Source: Rhytidiadelphus loreus
Lineage: Eukaryota; Streptophyta; Bryopsida; Hypnales; Hylocomiaceae
Length of the DNA stretch: 64,000 nt
Reading direction: 5' to 3'
NCBI GenBank assembly: GCA_947034895.1
Contig: OX344762.1
Span: forward strand, 75,324,981-75,388,980
Part shown: piece by piece, positions 51,229-63,800 of the stretch
Layout: each line of letters starts with the position of its first letter
Position numbering within the stretch: the first letter of the stretch is position 1
Program-made: the position numbers and the translations under genes
Notes under the pieces: model-generated
What the model was told of the DNA's origin: nothing
Database searches by the model: none
The model's input: the letters and a program-made list of their open reading frames with translations, nothing else

Positions 51229-51962
51229 CCTTAGCTTTGTTTATTATGATCTCATTATTTTACCTGGGTCCTTTAGTCCTTGGTCACTATCATCACATTC
51301 GTGCATATTCCCTCATGCACCCATACTCCCCACATGGACATGAAGATGGGGATTCCCAAAATGTTAATAATTCAAATTCCACAGAAGATAATCTTTACAA
51401 GTTGCAAGACTTAAACATATTTAAAAAATTGGAAGTTGAAATACCATATAGTTAGAAGCGACTCAACTAAGTCCGCATTCATGAACACATACACCCTACC
51501 CTGAAATTCTATTTCACAACAACACTTTACTACTTGGACAATTGAGGGACATAATATTTTCACTTTTACAAGAATGATGATAAAATGACCTATACTCGTA
51601 TTGTGATCTTATCCATACGTAAATTCTTTTGCTTTAATAAGCCTTTACGACCCACGGCCATAGGGTACATAATAATCTACCCAAATTGATGACTACTCTA
51701 TTTATAATTTAAACACCTCTTGCTACATCACTAGCAATACTATAGTTACTATAGTTACTATAGTTTCCATTATCACAGCAATTTCCACGGTTATAGGGCC
51801 CTAACACTACACTATTATTCTTATTTTCACATTTATTTTTACTTTCACTTTTATTTTTATCTTTTGTCTCTATTTAACTTTAACTTTTTGCCAAAAAAAA
51901 TACAACTTTTTGCGCCCTACGCTCACCGCTCACCGCTCTGCGCACGCAAAATAGCAATCTCC
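51229..51962. other. Right interior and right end of the Mutator-like element
   Basis: No gene. A pyrimidine-rich TTTATTTTTACTTTCAC tract lies near 51820-51880. The inverted end occupies about 51900-51962. Confidence 0.45.
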
Positions 51963-52400
51963 GGAATCAAAGTATATTTCAAACTTTGAAGTTTAGGATG
52001 GCAAATACACCATCATAGAAGAGCCAACAAACCATGATATAGAGGGCACAAAGAATTGAGATTGGCCCCATAATATAGTGTTGCGCTTATTAACACCTAA
52101 TGATAGCAAGGATCATGTTAGTAATAGCAATGGATAATTTTTTTGAATATAGCCTTGTTCAATGAAATACTAGAAAGAAGGGCATAATTATGCAACTCTC
52201 ACAATGTGGAGCAATTGCTAGGTGGATATTCTATATGATTTGAAAGATACAAAGGGCTTCAATTGGAATTTGTAAGGCACACTAGATTGGCGAAATATGC
52301 ATCTAGAAAAATGTGTGCCATTCTTTGGAAAGATAAGAAACCAATTATTATTATTTCAATATATGTTGTACTTATTCAATTTCTATGGCAATTTCCTATT
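51963..52400 (+). pseudogene. piggyBac-type transposase relic, 3' part
   Basis: This continues the relic that ends at 37464. In broken frames: KYISNFEV then DGKYTIIEEP (the strand after the IDE region), HNIVLRLLTPND, MDNFFEYS with the next catalytic-type Asp at 52133-52135, and WKDKKPIIIIS near 52327. These match the order GY-x-x-x-x-x-V-Y-x-G-K, DNfF, WkDkKpV in piggyBac transposases. Stops and frameshifts show it is dead. No C-terminal cysteine-rich domain was seen. Confidence 0.7.
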
Positions 52401-52542
52401 GTGATGGTTCCACGATGAAATGGTGCAATTTAGGAATATATTCAAATGTTGCTCGTGCTTATGCGAGGAATAAAATATACGTAACTAGCTATGGGCATCT
52501 TATACTTGCCAAACCAGGTGGCACAAATGGTGGCACTGGCAC

Positions 52543-53118
52543 GGGGAGGACACTCTCACTACATTTGGGGTATCCACGTGTGGCGGTAGAAAAAGTAATA
52601 CATGTAATACACCTTGAATAAACTATAATTTCATCCTAAAATTTTGAGCTTTGTTTAACAATGACTAAAGGTTTCTATTGACAAAAATTTCAATTCCAAA
52701 TAACATAAGATATATTGTCTAGAAAGGGTTGAAAAATGAACTAAAATGGCATGTTCTCCAACTAAAATATTTATAGAGCTCACATGAAGATGACTATTGC
52801 ATCAATATTCAACCAAAATAAACTTTCAATAGAAAGCTATTCTATAGAATTTTTTTTTCATTTTTCAAAATTCTTTTCTTATATAATATAGAGGTGTGAA
52901 AGTTATTTTTAGCTTTACAATGTATCTTTTTTCTTAAAAAATTTATAACTAATTACTATTAGGATAAAAAAATACCAATAATTCAAAACATAAACTTCAA
53001 AAGTAGTAAAATCTATCCATAATTTCTTTTTTGAAAAATAAAATAAAATTTAAGGTGTATTACTTGTATTACTTTTTCCGCCGCACATGGGTTGCTAAAA
53101 CGTGGGGAGTGTCCTCCC
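52543..53118. mobile_element. MITE with GGAGGACACTC ends, copy 1
   Basis: About 576 bp beginning GGGGAGGACACTCTCAC and ending GTGGGGAGTGTCCTCCC. It is the reverse complement of the copy at 53749-54319 along its whole length (shared GTATTACACCTT, TTAGTCATTGTTAAAC reversed, and so on). It has no coding content. Confidence 0.87.
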
Positions 53119-53748
53119 TGTGGGCACTGGGTTTTTTGTTTTTTAACCCCTAAAGGACCAAGGCCTTTTTTCACCAAAAAACACTCAAAAATACCATCAT
53201 TGTGCTATTGTTGTTTAACGTGAAGTTGTTTTGGCAGTTGAGAAGGTTCAAACTTCTTCTTGTGGATGGTCTTGTAGTGGTGCAAGGTCAATGGCAAAAA
53301 AGGTTAATTTGTTAGTTGTAACAAATGTAATTCAAACTTAGGCTCTATTTGAGGCTCTACATCTTGAGATTCCACCTTCCCCCTCTAATTTGACATACTA
53401 AAATTCAAAAAAATGAAAACAGGAACTAAACTCAAAAGCAATAAGATTCTATAACGTAGAAAGATTACTACAAATTCATGAGGCTCTTAGGTGGTTTTCT
53501 TCTCTTAATAGTTGGCATGTACATGCTAGTAATAAGGTGACACTTTTAAACCACTTCAAGTGATGTTATAATTCTCTCTATATTATTACAATGAAAATTC
53601 ATTAAAATAATGTATAAATATATATTTTTACATACCTCACACATTTGTAATGCAACATTGTTTAATTCTAAAATTTGAAAACAAGCACTCCATGGTTGTA
53701 TACCTCAAGTTCAAATTGCTATAAAATTCCAGTAACCTTTCAGGTCCC
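53119..53748. other. Segment between the two inverted MITE copies
   Basis: It includes a lone TTAA-element end (TTAACCCCTAAAGGACCAAGGCC, split: TTAACCCC at about 53142, then CTAAAGGACCAAGG) leading into CACTCAAAAATACC, a fragment of the end seen in copies B and C. The rest is unremarkable. Confidence 0.6.
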
Positions 53749-54319
53749 GGGGAGGACACTCCCCACGTTTTAGCAACCCATGTGCGGCGGAAAAAGTAAT
53801 ACAAGTAATACACCTTAAAAAAAAAATTCAAAAAAAAATTATGGATAGGTTTTACTACTTTAAAAGTTTATGTTTTGAATTATTGGTATTTTTTTATGCT
53901 AATAGTAATTAGTTATAAATTTTTTGAGAAAAAAGATACATTGTAAAGCTAAAAATAACTTTCACACCTTTGTATTATATATAAAAAAAAAATTGAAAAA
54001 TGAAAAAAAAAATTCTATAGAATAGCTTTCTATTGAAAGTTTATTTTGGTTGAATATTGATGCAATAGTCATCTTCATGTGAGCTCTATAAATATTTTAG
54101 TTGGAGAACATGCCATTTTAGTTCATTTTTCAACCCTTTCTAGACAATATATCTTATGTTATTTGGAATTGAAATTTTTGTCAATAGAAACCTTTAGTCA
54201 TTGTTAAACAAAGCTCAAAATTTTAGGATGAAATTATAGTTTATTCAAAAGTAAATAGGGGGTCAAAAAATCACTCCGCCACATGTAGGTACCCCAAATG
54301 TAGTGAGAGTGTCCTCTCC
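53749..54319. mobile_element. MITE with GGAGGACACTC ends, copy 2 (inverted)
   Basis: About 571 bp beginning GGGGAGGACACTCCCCACG and ending GAGAGTGTCCTCTCC; reverse complement of copy 1. The pair brackets 630 bp, so the whole 52543-54319 block could fold into a very long hairpin. Confidence 0.87.
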
Positions 54320-55653
54320 TAGTTTTAAGTTGGATTAGCCAATTTATGGAGTGATCTTTGAAATTTTTGTATTGACAAATATAGGATCAACTTTGTGACC
54401 ATGGGGTCTATTTGAAGTCAGAACTAAAAAATGGTAGAATGAAGCCACAACAAAAATAATAGAATTTTGAAGTTACACAATTAAAATTGAAAACCACAAA
54501 GAATTCAATGTCTTTTTAATTGAGGGAGTTGAAATTTTTGTAAGGGAACCATTGAAAATGATTGAGGTTTAATTAATTTCAAAACCAAGGCCAAAAAAAT
54601 TTAGAATTTAAAAAGAAAAAATATAAGAATTTAAAGGATCCACTTTGCAAATATGGGTCAAATATCTTTTCAATTGAGGGAGTTGAAAAGTTTTTTGAAG
54701 GAATAAATGGAATCCTTTGGGATTCAATTAATTTTTTAAACAAAGTCCATAAAAATTTGGATTTAGATTTAGATTCAAAAAATATGAGAGTTAAAAGGGC
54801 CCATTGTGCAATTATGCAGTTCAAATCTTTGGAGTTTTGTATTCCCAAATATAGAGTTCAACGCCCACTATTGGTCAACATACACCTCCAAAGACCAACA
54901 TAGTGAATTCACTATTGCCAAGACTTCTATATCAAGCATTCTAGAGACTTTAACCCTCAAAGGTTGAGCCTATAATTATTTTCCAAACTCCATCTTGCAA
55001 GTATATATAATGTGATTTTTTAAATTTATTATTTATTGTTTAGAAATGTGATTACACATATTCTATTAGTTGTAGAAATATCACATTATTTTGGAAAAAA
55101 TTAGAATTATCATGAATTTTTGAATAAAAAGTGAAACAATTCATAACAAATGCAATTGATGCTAAAAAAAAGTCAAAAATATGTCCGAGTTTATATTATA
55201 GTGTCAAAAATCATGGTGCATATTTTTATTTTGTCATTCTAAAATTTAAAAATCAGCATTCTTTGGTTGCAAATTCATTTTTCTAAATTAATGGTCAATA
55301 TTTTTGAAATTTTTCTATATTTTACATAGAATTTCAAATGAATAGACAAAGAGTATCAATGAAAAATTGATAATCAATAGAAATCTTATACTTCTTGGGC
55401 TTCAATATCTATGTGAAAATATCCATCACGAAGGTCTCTAAACTCCAAAACGAGGTCCTGAAACCTTCAGTTAGATGTCACTAATTGTGTAGAAAGTAAG
55501 AGAGCCCTAGTTTTTTTAAGAAAAATTCAAATATGATTGTACTAAGAAATTTGGGATTCAACTTCCAATCACAACTTTAAGGTTGGAATTTTTTTAGCCA
55601 TTAAGTAAAATATATTTTTAAATTGATGAATATAGGGTGCATTAGGTGTAAAT
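54320..55653. other. AT-rich spacer, no supported gene
   Basis: Frames are short and AT-biased. There are loose internal resemblances (for example ATTGAGGGAGTTGAAA at about 54520 and 54675), which suggest an old local duplication. Confidence 0.35.
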
Positions 55654-55969
55654 CATTAGATGAGATTTCAGGATTTTAAGGGCTGTTTTGGGGCCGTTCC
55701 CGGCGCTGTTCCCCTGGCAGTCAAAGAACGCCACTGACAGATTTTCTTTTTTTTGAAAAAAAAAAAAAAAAAAAAAAAAAATTTAAGTCCTTAAACTGAG
55801 AAACAAAGTTATATTTTTTTATTTTTTTATTTTTATTTTTCGAAAAATCTGACCTGGCCGTCTCTCGGCCAGGTCAGCACAGGCCGGGAACAGCGGATAT
55901 CGGCGGTTCTCGGGGGGATTTCGAGTTGGGAACTCGCAGCCCTCCCCGAGAGCCAAATCACATGTAATG
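55654..55969. mobile_element. CATTAG-ended MITE, copy 2
   Basis: 316 bp; left end CATTAGATGAGATTTCAGG, right end reversed CATTACATGTGATTTGGC. The interior matches the element at 26061: an A run of over 25 bases, AATTTAAGTCCTTAAA, AACAAAGTTA, GCGGATATCGGCGG-like and CAGCCCTCCCCGA. It is richer in GC than its surroundings. Confidence 0.8.
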
Positions 55970-58900
55970 AGTCATTTAGATATGACTTAGTTTTGGAGTC
56001 AAGAGGCTAAACAACTAAAATGATGAAATGAGGCCATGCCATGGCCATGGAATCTTGATGCCACAAGACTAAAGCCATAAAATGAAGCCATACAAGTGCA
56101 ACCATGACTATTGTTTCATATAATTTGTTTATCTTTTCACCCTTTTCATCCACATCACCCACAATTGCAATATTTATAAAAAATAGTAAATATAGTAAAA
56201 TATAATTTTGACCTTCGAGTATTGAAGACTTATTTCAAGCCCAAATTTAATATATTATATTTATAAAATCTATTTTGCATTACATTTTACTATTATCAAC
56301 AGAAAGAGTTAGAATGTTTTATTTAGTAGGGTTTAGGTAATCATTAACTAATCACATGATTGTGAGAGCATCCTAACCATGTTGGATGGCAAAAGCATAC
56401 TCCAAATTTGATGTCGTGCATTGCAAGTAGAAGCTAAATGTTGCAATAATTTGGGACTCTTTAGAAAGTGCCTCAAATATTCACTACAAGGACTACACAA
56501 TGAGGAATTCGCATCAAGGTTGCTACCATACTTCCAAGAGCAATTGCAACATTAATGAAATGAATAGAAAAAATTATAATCTATGACAAATAAATTTTAA
56601 ATAAAATTATTTCAGTTTTTGTTGATTTTTTTTGCTGTCAAAACAGTGAAAACACAACTATTTTGAGTCTATGTGGCATAACTTTTGCTCTTAGGCACAA
56701 ATTTAAATAAAATTAATTTTTTTTTAATCTTAAAAAAATAATTTGTCAGAAGTTGAGATCAAATGAACCTAAGCAAAACTTCAATTTTTTCCAAGAATAC
56801 ATTTGGAACTTTAGGGTTACATGGTTAATTAAACAGAACGAATGATTAAAGGTTTTTGAACATACATCAATCCATTCAATAAAATAAAAGAATTAGTGAA
56901 AATTTTAAAGTAAATTTATGAAGATGCTGTCATTGAGATGGAAATTGAAAGAATTTTATTATAGCTTTTGCAATAATTACCTTTTGAATGCTTTTGTTTA
57001 GAATTATGAAGAAACTATTTCACATGATGCTTAATTTTGTTGAGAAAACAAAATTTAACATTCAACAATAATCAATTCCAATGGAAGTTGCTTTACCCAT
57101 TGTGGCTCTTATTTCATGCTTTGTTTGAGTTTAGTGTTTCATTGCATACTTGTTTTCTGCAAGAAGGTGACCTATTCCAAGGACCACTCTTTTTGGATTT
57201 CCACATCCATGTGAGAGTCCAATTTAGGTTGTCCAAATCTCTTGAGTCGAAAACAAGTCCCTTAAAATTTTCAATTGTCAATAGGTGTCATTCGTAGCCT
57301 TGAGAGCAAACTTAAATCTTAGTTAATTTTTAAAGGTTTTTTCATTGAGTCTTAAAATTAATAATGATATACAATGACATCCCTTCAATAAATGGCTTAG
57401 AAATTGTCATTCAATATGCAATTTTGAAGAAGCACCAAAATTATCAAGGTGTGACCAAGTACATTAAAAAAATCTAACAAATGAATTTTGAAGATTTACC
57501 TTAAAATATAATTTCTATCTTTAGGATTTGAATATTTCTAAGATTTTTCAAAATCATGGATTCTTATATTTTTTCTAAACAATAAACTTTCCAAAACCAA
57601 GCAAATACTAAACACTTTGTGTTGTTTCTTTATAATTTTTGTTTGATTGTAGCAAATTAGTTTGCACCCAATCTAATTTGCATAAAATATGAATTTTAGA
57701 GAAATCTTTTTTTTGGGCCCAAAAATGTTGTCTGAAGTCAAACAATGATGATAAAATGGATGACTAAGTCTTTGGGGGTTAAACCTTGATTTTGACATTA
57801 AATATGATTTCTTTGGTTTTGAGCAAAATAATCAAGATGAAGCTTCAAATGTCAAGTCTCTACTATGTATATTGAGCATTTTATTGAAGATTGAAATTGA
57901 GGATCTATAAGAACATTTAAAAAAAATAGAGTGGCACAAAAATTCTTTGTATTAGAAATTTACATATTGCAATTTACCTCTATTTAAAAAATTTTAAAGC
58001 ATGTTTTATAATTTATATGAATTTCTTTTTCTTTTTCTTTAAAAGTCATGGAAATTTGAAATTTTCACAAACAAATCTGAAAGAAAAAGCCATTTCTATG
58101 CTACCTATTTCAATGAGTACAATGATTTTTGGAATAATTTTTTTTAAGTGAAATAAAATATTGATAATTTTTGAAGCATTCAAAATAGTAGATTTGAAAA
58201 AATTCAGGCCTAGAAAATTTTAATTCTAAATATTCTAGGCTTGATGAAAAAATACCAAGAAAATAGATACTTTGATGTGGGTTTTTTAGAAAATAGTTAA
58301 AAATTCCAAAAAATAAATTAGAAATTTTCTATTGTTACTAACTTAAAGATGTTCCTTCTCAACTATTTTTATCATTAGGAAAAAATAATTGTGTCCCTTG
58401 CACTTACGTACAGGTAGTGCACTTTGAGCACGTGTGGATTGTGGAAGGTATATACTTTACTAATTTTAGAAAATCTCTTTACTGGTTATGGTATAAAGTA
58501 GTAGAAGTCCTCCTCTTCCATTTTTGACCTTCAAATTTTCATTTTTGGATCAAAAATAGTATTACCCCCCCTCCAAATGGCAAAGATAGACATTGAATTG
58601 GAGGTGTTTAAAAGTAGTAAAGTAATTTTGAAAAATTGGAAAAAATGAGGCAATGTTCACAACTACCACATGTACATTCATTTCAAATTTCATGCAAAAC
58701 TGACATATGACGCACAATTTATGAGCAAAAAAATCCTTGTCCAAAGTCAAGGTGACAAAAAATGGACAAGTGTTTCTTGCAATCACCACTTCACAAAATA
58801 AATTAAAAATTTCCACTCATATGAAGCAAAATAATGAAGGATACGGAGTAGAGGATTTTGAAATTTGACTACATAATCATCATCTTTGTCTATCAAGCGA

Positions 58901-60194
58901 TAAGTGTTTCATCAAATCATTGTATTGGATGAAACAATCTTTAGAGTGGATAGTAAGGCACAATGCCAAATCCATTTTGTATTTTTTCTAATTATTTAAC
59001 CCACCCACCCCAACCCCAAATTTTAAATTAAATTTTTTTATATTAAATTTTTTTATATTAATTTTTTTTCCTGAACTTTACCCCTCACCTCACCCTCTTT
59101 GTAATTTCCAAAAGCATGAACTCTCACAAACAATATGGGATAATCATCTGTTTACCAAGTACGCATTCCAATATGTACCTGTATCAGTACCCGTACATGT
59201 AGCTGTATCTGTATTCGATTTACATCTATATCCGTATTTTGTATCCATATCCGTATCATATTCTGTATCTATATCCATATTCAGATTTTTTTAGATCAAC
59301 GGTTGTGAGGGTGGGTTTGTAATTTTTTTACAAAAAAATCAACGGTTCTTGTTTCTTTAGCAAGGAGGGGGCCAAGGGGGTTGTTAATTAATACAAAACC
59401 CAAACAACATAAAACAACATAGATAGTAAGGAGCAATGTCATGGTCTCATAGTCAAACAACATTTCCAAATTCAATTGAACCTAATATATTATTTGTAAG
59501 CTTCAATTATATATTTTTAATACATAAATCTAAATATATGTTTCTTTCAAGAGTAAAAATTCTGAATAAATTCTTGAAAACATATATAAGTTGCAATTTT
59601 GAAAGTCAAAGCTGCAAATTCATTGGTAAATATAAATTACTTGAAAATTTCTTGTTGACGTGTGCGTAGCAATGATCATTAAGGTGGAACTACCTATTAC
59701 CACCTTGATTCGCAATCTGACTATATTGGAGCTAATTCTAGGAAAGACACATATTTTTTAGAGGTGTGCTTTTGTTTCAGGAGTCAAACCCAAGTGGAAT
59801 TATAATTTTCCAATAAAAATTGTAATTTCTGTGAATTTCTGAAGTGAAATTGCAAAACCACCACTAGATTGGATTCATAAACGTCCTCTTACAACTCAAT
59901 ACCGCTTTCCAATCTATCTAATAGCACTTGAAGATCCACCACTCATTAATTGACACATTGTCTTTTAATAGCACTAATAAACTACTCTTGTCAGAATTTG
60001 AAGCAAATTTGCATGTTTTTCTGACGGAATTGGGACAAAATTATAGACCACAGAATTGAATCACTGATGGAATTGGGCAGTTCTACTTTAGTGCTAAATA
60101 ATTCTCATGCAATGTTTGCTATAAATCCGCATTTAATTCCATGAGCAGCAAAACTCAGTTCTTATTTATGCAGCTGTTGCAATGCTATTTTGTA
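55970..60194. other. Long AT-rich region without genes
   Basis: It contains a decayed TTAA-element end at about 56690-56820 (CATAACTTTTGCTC, then GGAACTTTAGGGTTA) and a degenerate run of six-base TATCCG/GTATCT-like units at 59160-59285. No open frame over 90 codons carries a recognisable motif. Confidence 0.4.
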
Positions 60195-60297
60195 CTCCCT
60201 CTGTCTCAATGCAAAATAAATCTGACGTACTCCATCTAGTTTCCCATTAAATACTACAGGATACTCTCAAGGTTACTTTATTTTGAGACAGAGGGAG
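60195..60297. mobile_element. Stowaway MITE
   Basis: 103 bp, starting CTCCCTCTGTCTCAATGC and ending ATTTTGAGACAGAGGGAG, with TA on each side (60193-60194 and 60298-60299). The ends CTCCCTC and the TA site are those of the plant Stowaway group (Tc1/mariner). Confidence 0.93.
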
Positions 60298-60818
60298 TAT
60301 TGTTTTGGAAGGATGAGCCCTATGGAAGCAGGGGTGATTTAGCACAAATAAAAACTTTGTCTGGAACACGTGAAAAACTTCAAATAAAAGAGAATAATTT
60401 TTGAACATGCTATGAAAAACAGATAATTGAAAACTGATTATACAAATTGAGTCAATAAACCTGTGCTAGGAGATTGTTGTCTGGTATAAAAACACCAGAA
60501 CCACACATCTTTTTTTTATTTTCGTAGGCAATTTCAAAGAGTACCAATTCAAAGAGTCACAAGGCAGATGATGGAATTATTCGAAGTAAACCCAAACGAA
60601 ACATGTGTTCATGTCAATTGCTAGAATGTCCAGTTTTTCAACCACGAAATTCTCCTGTTTGTTTCCAGAATCCAATCCTATGCAATTGAAAGTGCAGTCG
60701 AATCATAGCTCAAAATTCTAATTCCTTCCCATTGCTCTGCCCGAAACAACTCTAGCGTATTCATGGAGCTATAGTTTCTATCACTGCCACCCTGGCTATG
60801 GAGATCAAATTTATCATT

Positions 60819-63800
60819 TTACGCTTTGTGAAACTCAGTGACAGCAATGAAGTCGACTTTGCACACCACCTTGACTTGTTTGAATCCTGCAGCCAAGCCC
60901 AGCTTGCGATAATCGCTCTCTGTTCGTTCTCGTGCACCCGAGTCATTGAACGCCAACATGTGGATGTCCACTTGTAAAGCCATGGCATCAGCTCCTTCAA
61001 AGTTGATAACTTCGGGTAACATGTTGTCCAGTGCTATGACTTTGCCGTACGCTGGCAATGCCTGGTAACAGTTTTTCAAGATCTTGAGGCAGCTCTCATC
61101 GTCCCAGTCGTGCAATATGTACTGCAGACAAGTCCAAGTTGAGGCACATGCAGTTAGTGGCCATGGTGGCAATCGCAATAGCGATGACCCAATTCGTTAA
61201 ATCAGCATGTTCCAGAGCTTCAAAATCTTTGACATTCAAACACTCAGAGCTCTGATTTCCGTCCATTACATGCTTTGGACCGTTTGGGTCCTCTGCGGTT
61301 CTGGATTCTCTCAGCTCTGAAAGTCCAGATACATCAATTTTGGTAAACTGGCACGATTTTTCGTCAAAACTGTGACATTCAATTGCACAGAGGTCTGAAA
61401 TTGATGTAGGTCTGATACAGACTATTGTTTCAGGACTCCAGCTTTAAAAGTGTCAGTGTTGTGAATTTCTATCCATAATACGACATTGACATTCCTAGCT
61501 TTCCAAATCATTGGACACTTGAACATCTCAGATCTGACTTCTCTGAAACACGCCATTTTTCCGAATGTGACCATTTCAACACAGGGCTTAACTCAATTGC
61601 ATCGTTTTCGTTATAGCCTTCTCAACCGTAAGAAACGTCGACTGGTGAGCATAGCATTATAATGTAGTTCCCTGTCAAGATTTCAAAACTAAGGGATTGG
61701 AGAATAGACCTTCATGAAGATGGCGTCACCGCTGTTAGGAACGGACTCGAACATGTCCCCAGCCACGTGCTCCACTCCTGCCAGCAATCCAATTCTCATT
61801 TCAAATCTACTGCCAATATAAGAAATTTAATAACTAAGGTAGGGGTTTCTAAAAGCACACAGGCTCTAAAACCGCCCACCTCCTGAAATGTACACTATTT
61901 TGTACATAATGCTTTTTTGTAGCCTTTACTGATGTACAAACAATGTACATTTTAGGAGGTGGGCGATTTTAGAACCCTATGCCAGTTCAACTTCAAATTT
62001 TCATAACTAATTCCACAAAGCTCCAAAAAAATATGAAACAACTTGGGTTAGATGCCAATTCCTCTTGTCTTTTAAGGAAATTTTAATGAAAAATATTTAG
62101 AGAAGCTTTACTTCCCCAAAATTCAAATTCTAGCTCTTAGGTTAGGTGGTTGATTTATGGACCTACTACCTTACAGTCTTTACTTTATTGTGTGTTTAGT
62201 TTCAAGATGCTATACAAAGAAATGAAATGGTTGGTATACTGATATCTAAGAATCCGTGAGTCCCGCAACTATGTTCTTGGTACCCTTTGAAGCTCTTTGG
62301 GAGAAGGGATGCATGGACTTGGTGTCTTGGTGTCTCGACCTACGGTGTAAAAGTTATTGAATTTCAAATCTTTTATAAATTAGAAAATTGAATTAAGTTA
62401 TATTTTATTTTAAAAGACTAGAACTTTCACATTACATGTCTGAAGACCATGAACATAGCCCTTGCACTTCGTGTATAAAGCTTTCTATTTGTATTCGGAG
62501 CTCAACCTCTCATACCTCAACAAACCCCTTGTACTCCTTCGTACATAAACAATATTGAATTTCAAGAAAATCAAAAAATTAAAAAATTATTTTTACTTTT
62601 ATTTTGGCTCTAACAATGGCAGATGACACACTAGTTGAATGTGAATGTATGGGATACCAAATTCATTAAAGTGGCAATATTCCATTACTTTGGCATGGTT
62701 CAATATGTGAGGCTTGAAACCAAAATCTACACCTATCTTTGATTGTGGACTGATATAAGGTAAACCAGCCCATGACAGACACCTACTGACCCCCCCCATT
62801 ACAGTCATTTATCAATCTATGAGAGACTTTTTCTGAAAAATGGGGTTAAGACTGCATTGGGCTGATTTGTAGTTGTTATCAAAGCCTTGGGGTACAGTCA
62901 TGAAGTTATTAGTAACTGTCATGGACACTTATACCAATCTAGTCTAAATTGGTAGTAAAAAATAGTTTTTTTATTTCTTAATGTCATGTCCATGTTAGAA
63001 AGTCTTGTAGCCATCTTAGAAAATGCTATGACTGTTTTAGGAGGGAAGATGACCATCATGGAAACACTTTTTTGCTGATTTGGGGTAGTCTACAGGCTGT
63101 TTTCGGCTTACTGGACAGCACACTTCAAAAATTCACAAAAAATTCATATTTTGTCCAAAAATTAAAATTTCAGTTGCTTTCTTCATTTCTCACATGTGTC
63201 TTTGTATGAAAAAAAATTTGATTATTCTTGCTAATGGCAACAAACCACATCAGGCAATCTGCCTGTCATAGGCTGGTTTACCTTATTACACTTCTTTGAA
63301 GATATATGTCACAATTTTTGGCTTGTGGAATATCACCAATTTAACACAAAAGTATCTGAGAACTCGCACTCAAAAAAAAATCTAGAAGTTGACTGATCAT
63401 GAGCTTCTTATTCTCAGCAATGGAACCATCTTTCTGTTTAATTCAAATGTTTATGAACAGTGCAAAGATGATTAGTTTGGAAAGACTGAACCATGAACGT
63501 GAACATGGACACAAAAGCATCGAAGATCTCAAACTCCATCAGGTTGTGAAAATTCCTGAAATTGATCATAAGCTAGCTTCTTACTCTCAGAAAATGGAAC
63601 CATGCATCAGTCTTTTAGTTTCCAAAACGAGATAAGTTTAAGATGAGTTTCATACTCGGCAACTCCGGGCACGCCTCGATCACATGCGCCTGGTCGAAGT
63701 TCACTCCGCGGACATGTGGATACCGCTGCGTAATCAACCTGAGCGACGACGCAAATCCCCCTCCCACATCCACCAAAACCTTCACATCTTCAAATCCCTC

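Larger units (their letters stand above)
37465..51962. mobile_element. 14.5-kb Mutator-like element
   Basis: The ends are inverted repeats of about 60-75 bp: left GGACGATGCTATTTTGC, right (reversed) GGAGATTGCTATTTTGC, both going on to AGAGCGGTGAGCGGTGAGCG and CGCAAAAAGTT. A perfect 10-bp duplication GGAATCAAAG flanks it at 37455-37464 and 51963-51972. Long inverted ends with a 9-11-bp duplication are the signature of Mutator-like elements. It contains minus-strand remains of a SWIM-zinc-finger gene, other coding fragments, a 5.2-kb hAT element and two TTAA elements. Removing it rejoins the piggyBac relic at the duplication. Confidence 0.87.

Noticed and set aside
59160..59285. Degenerate six-base TATCCG/GTATCT-like run
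   Set aside because: Too diverged to call a microsatellite with a fixed unit; noted only as low-complexity sequence.
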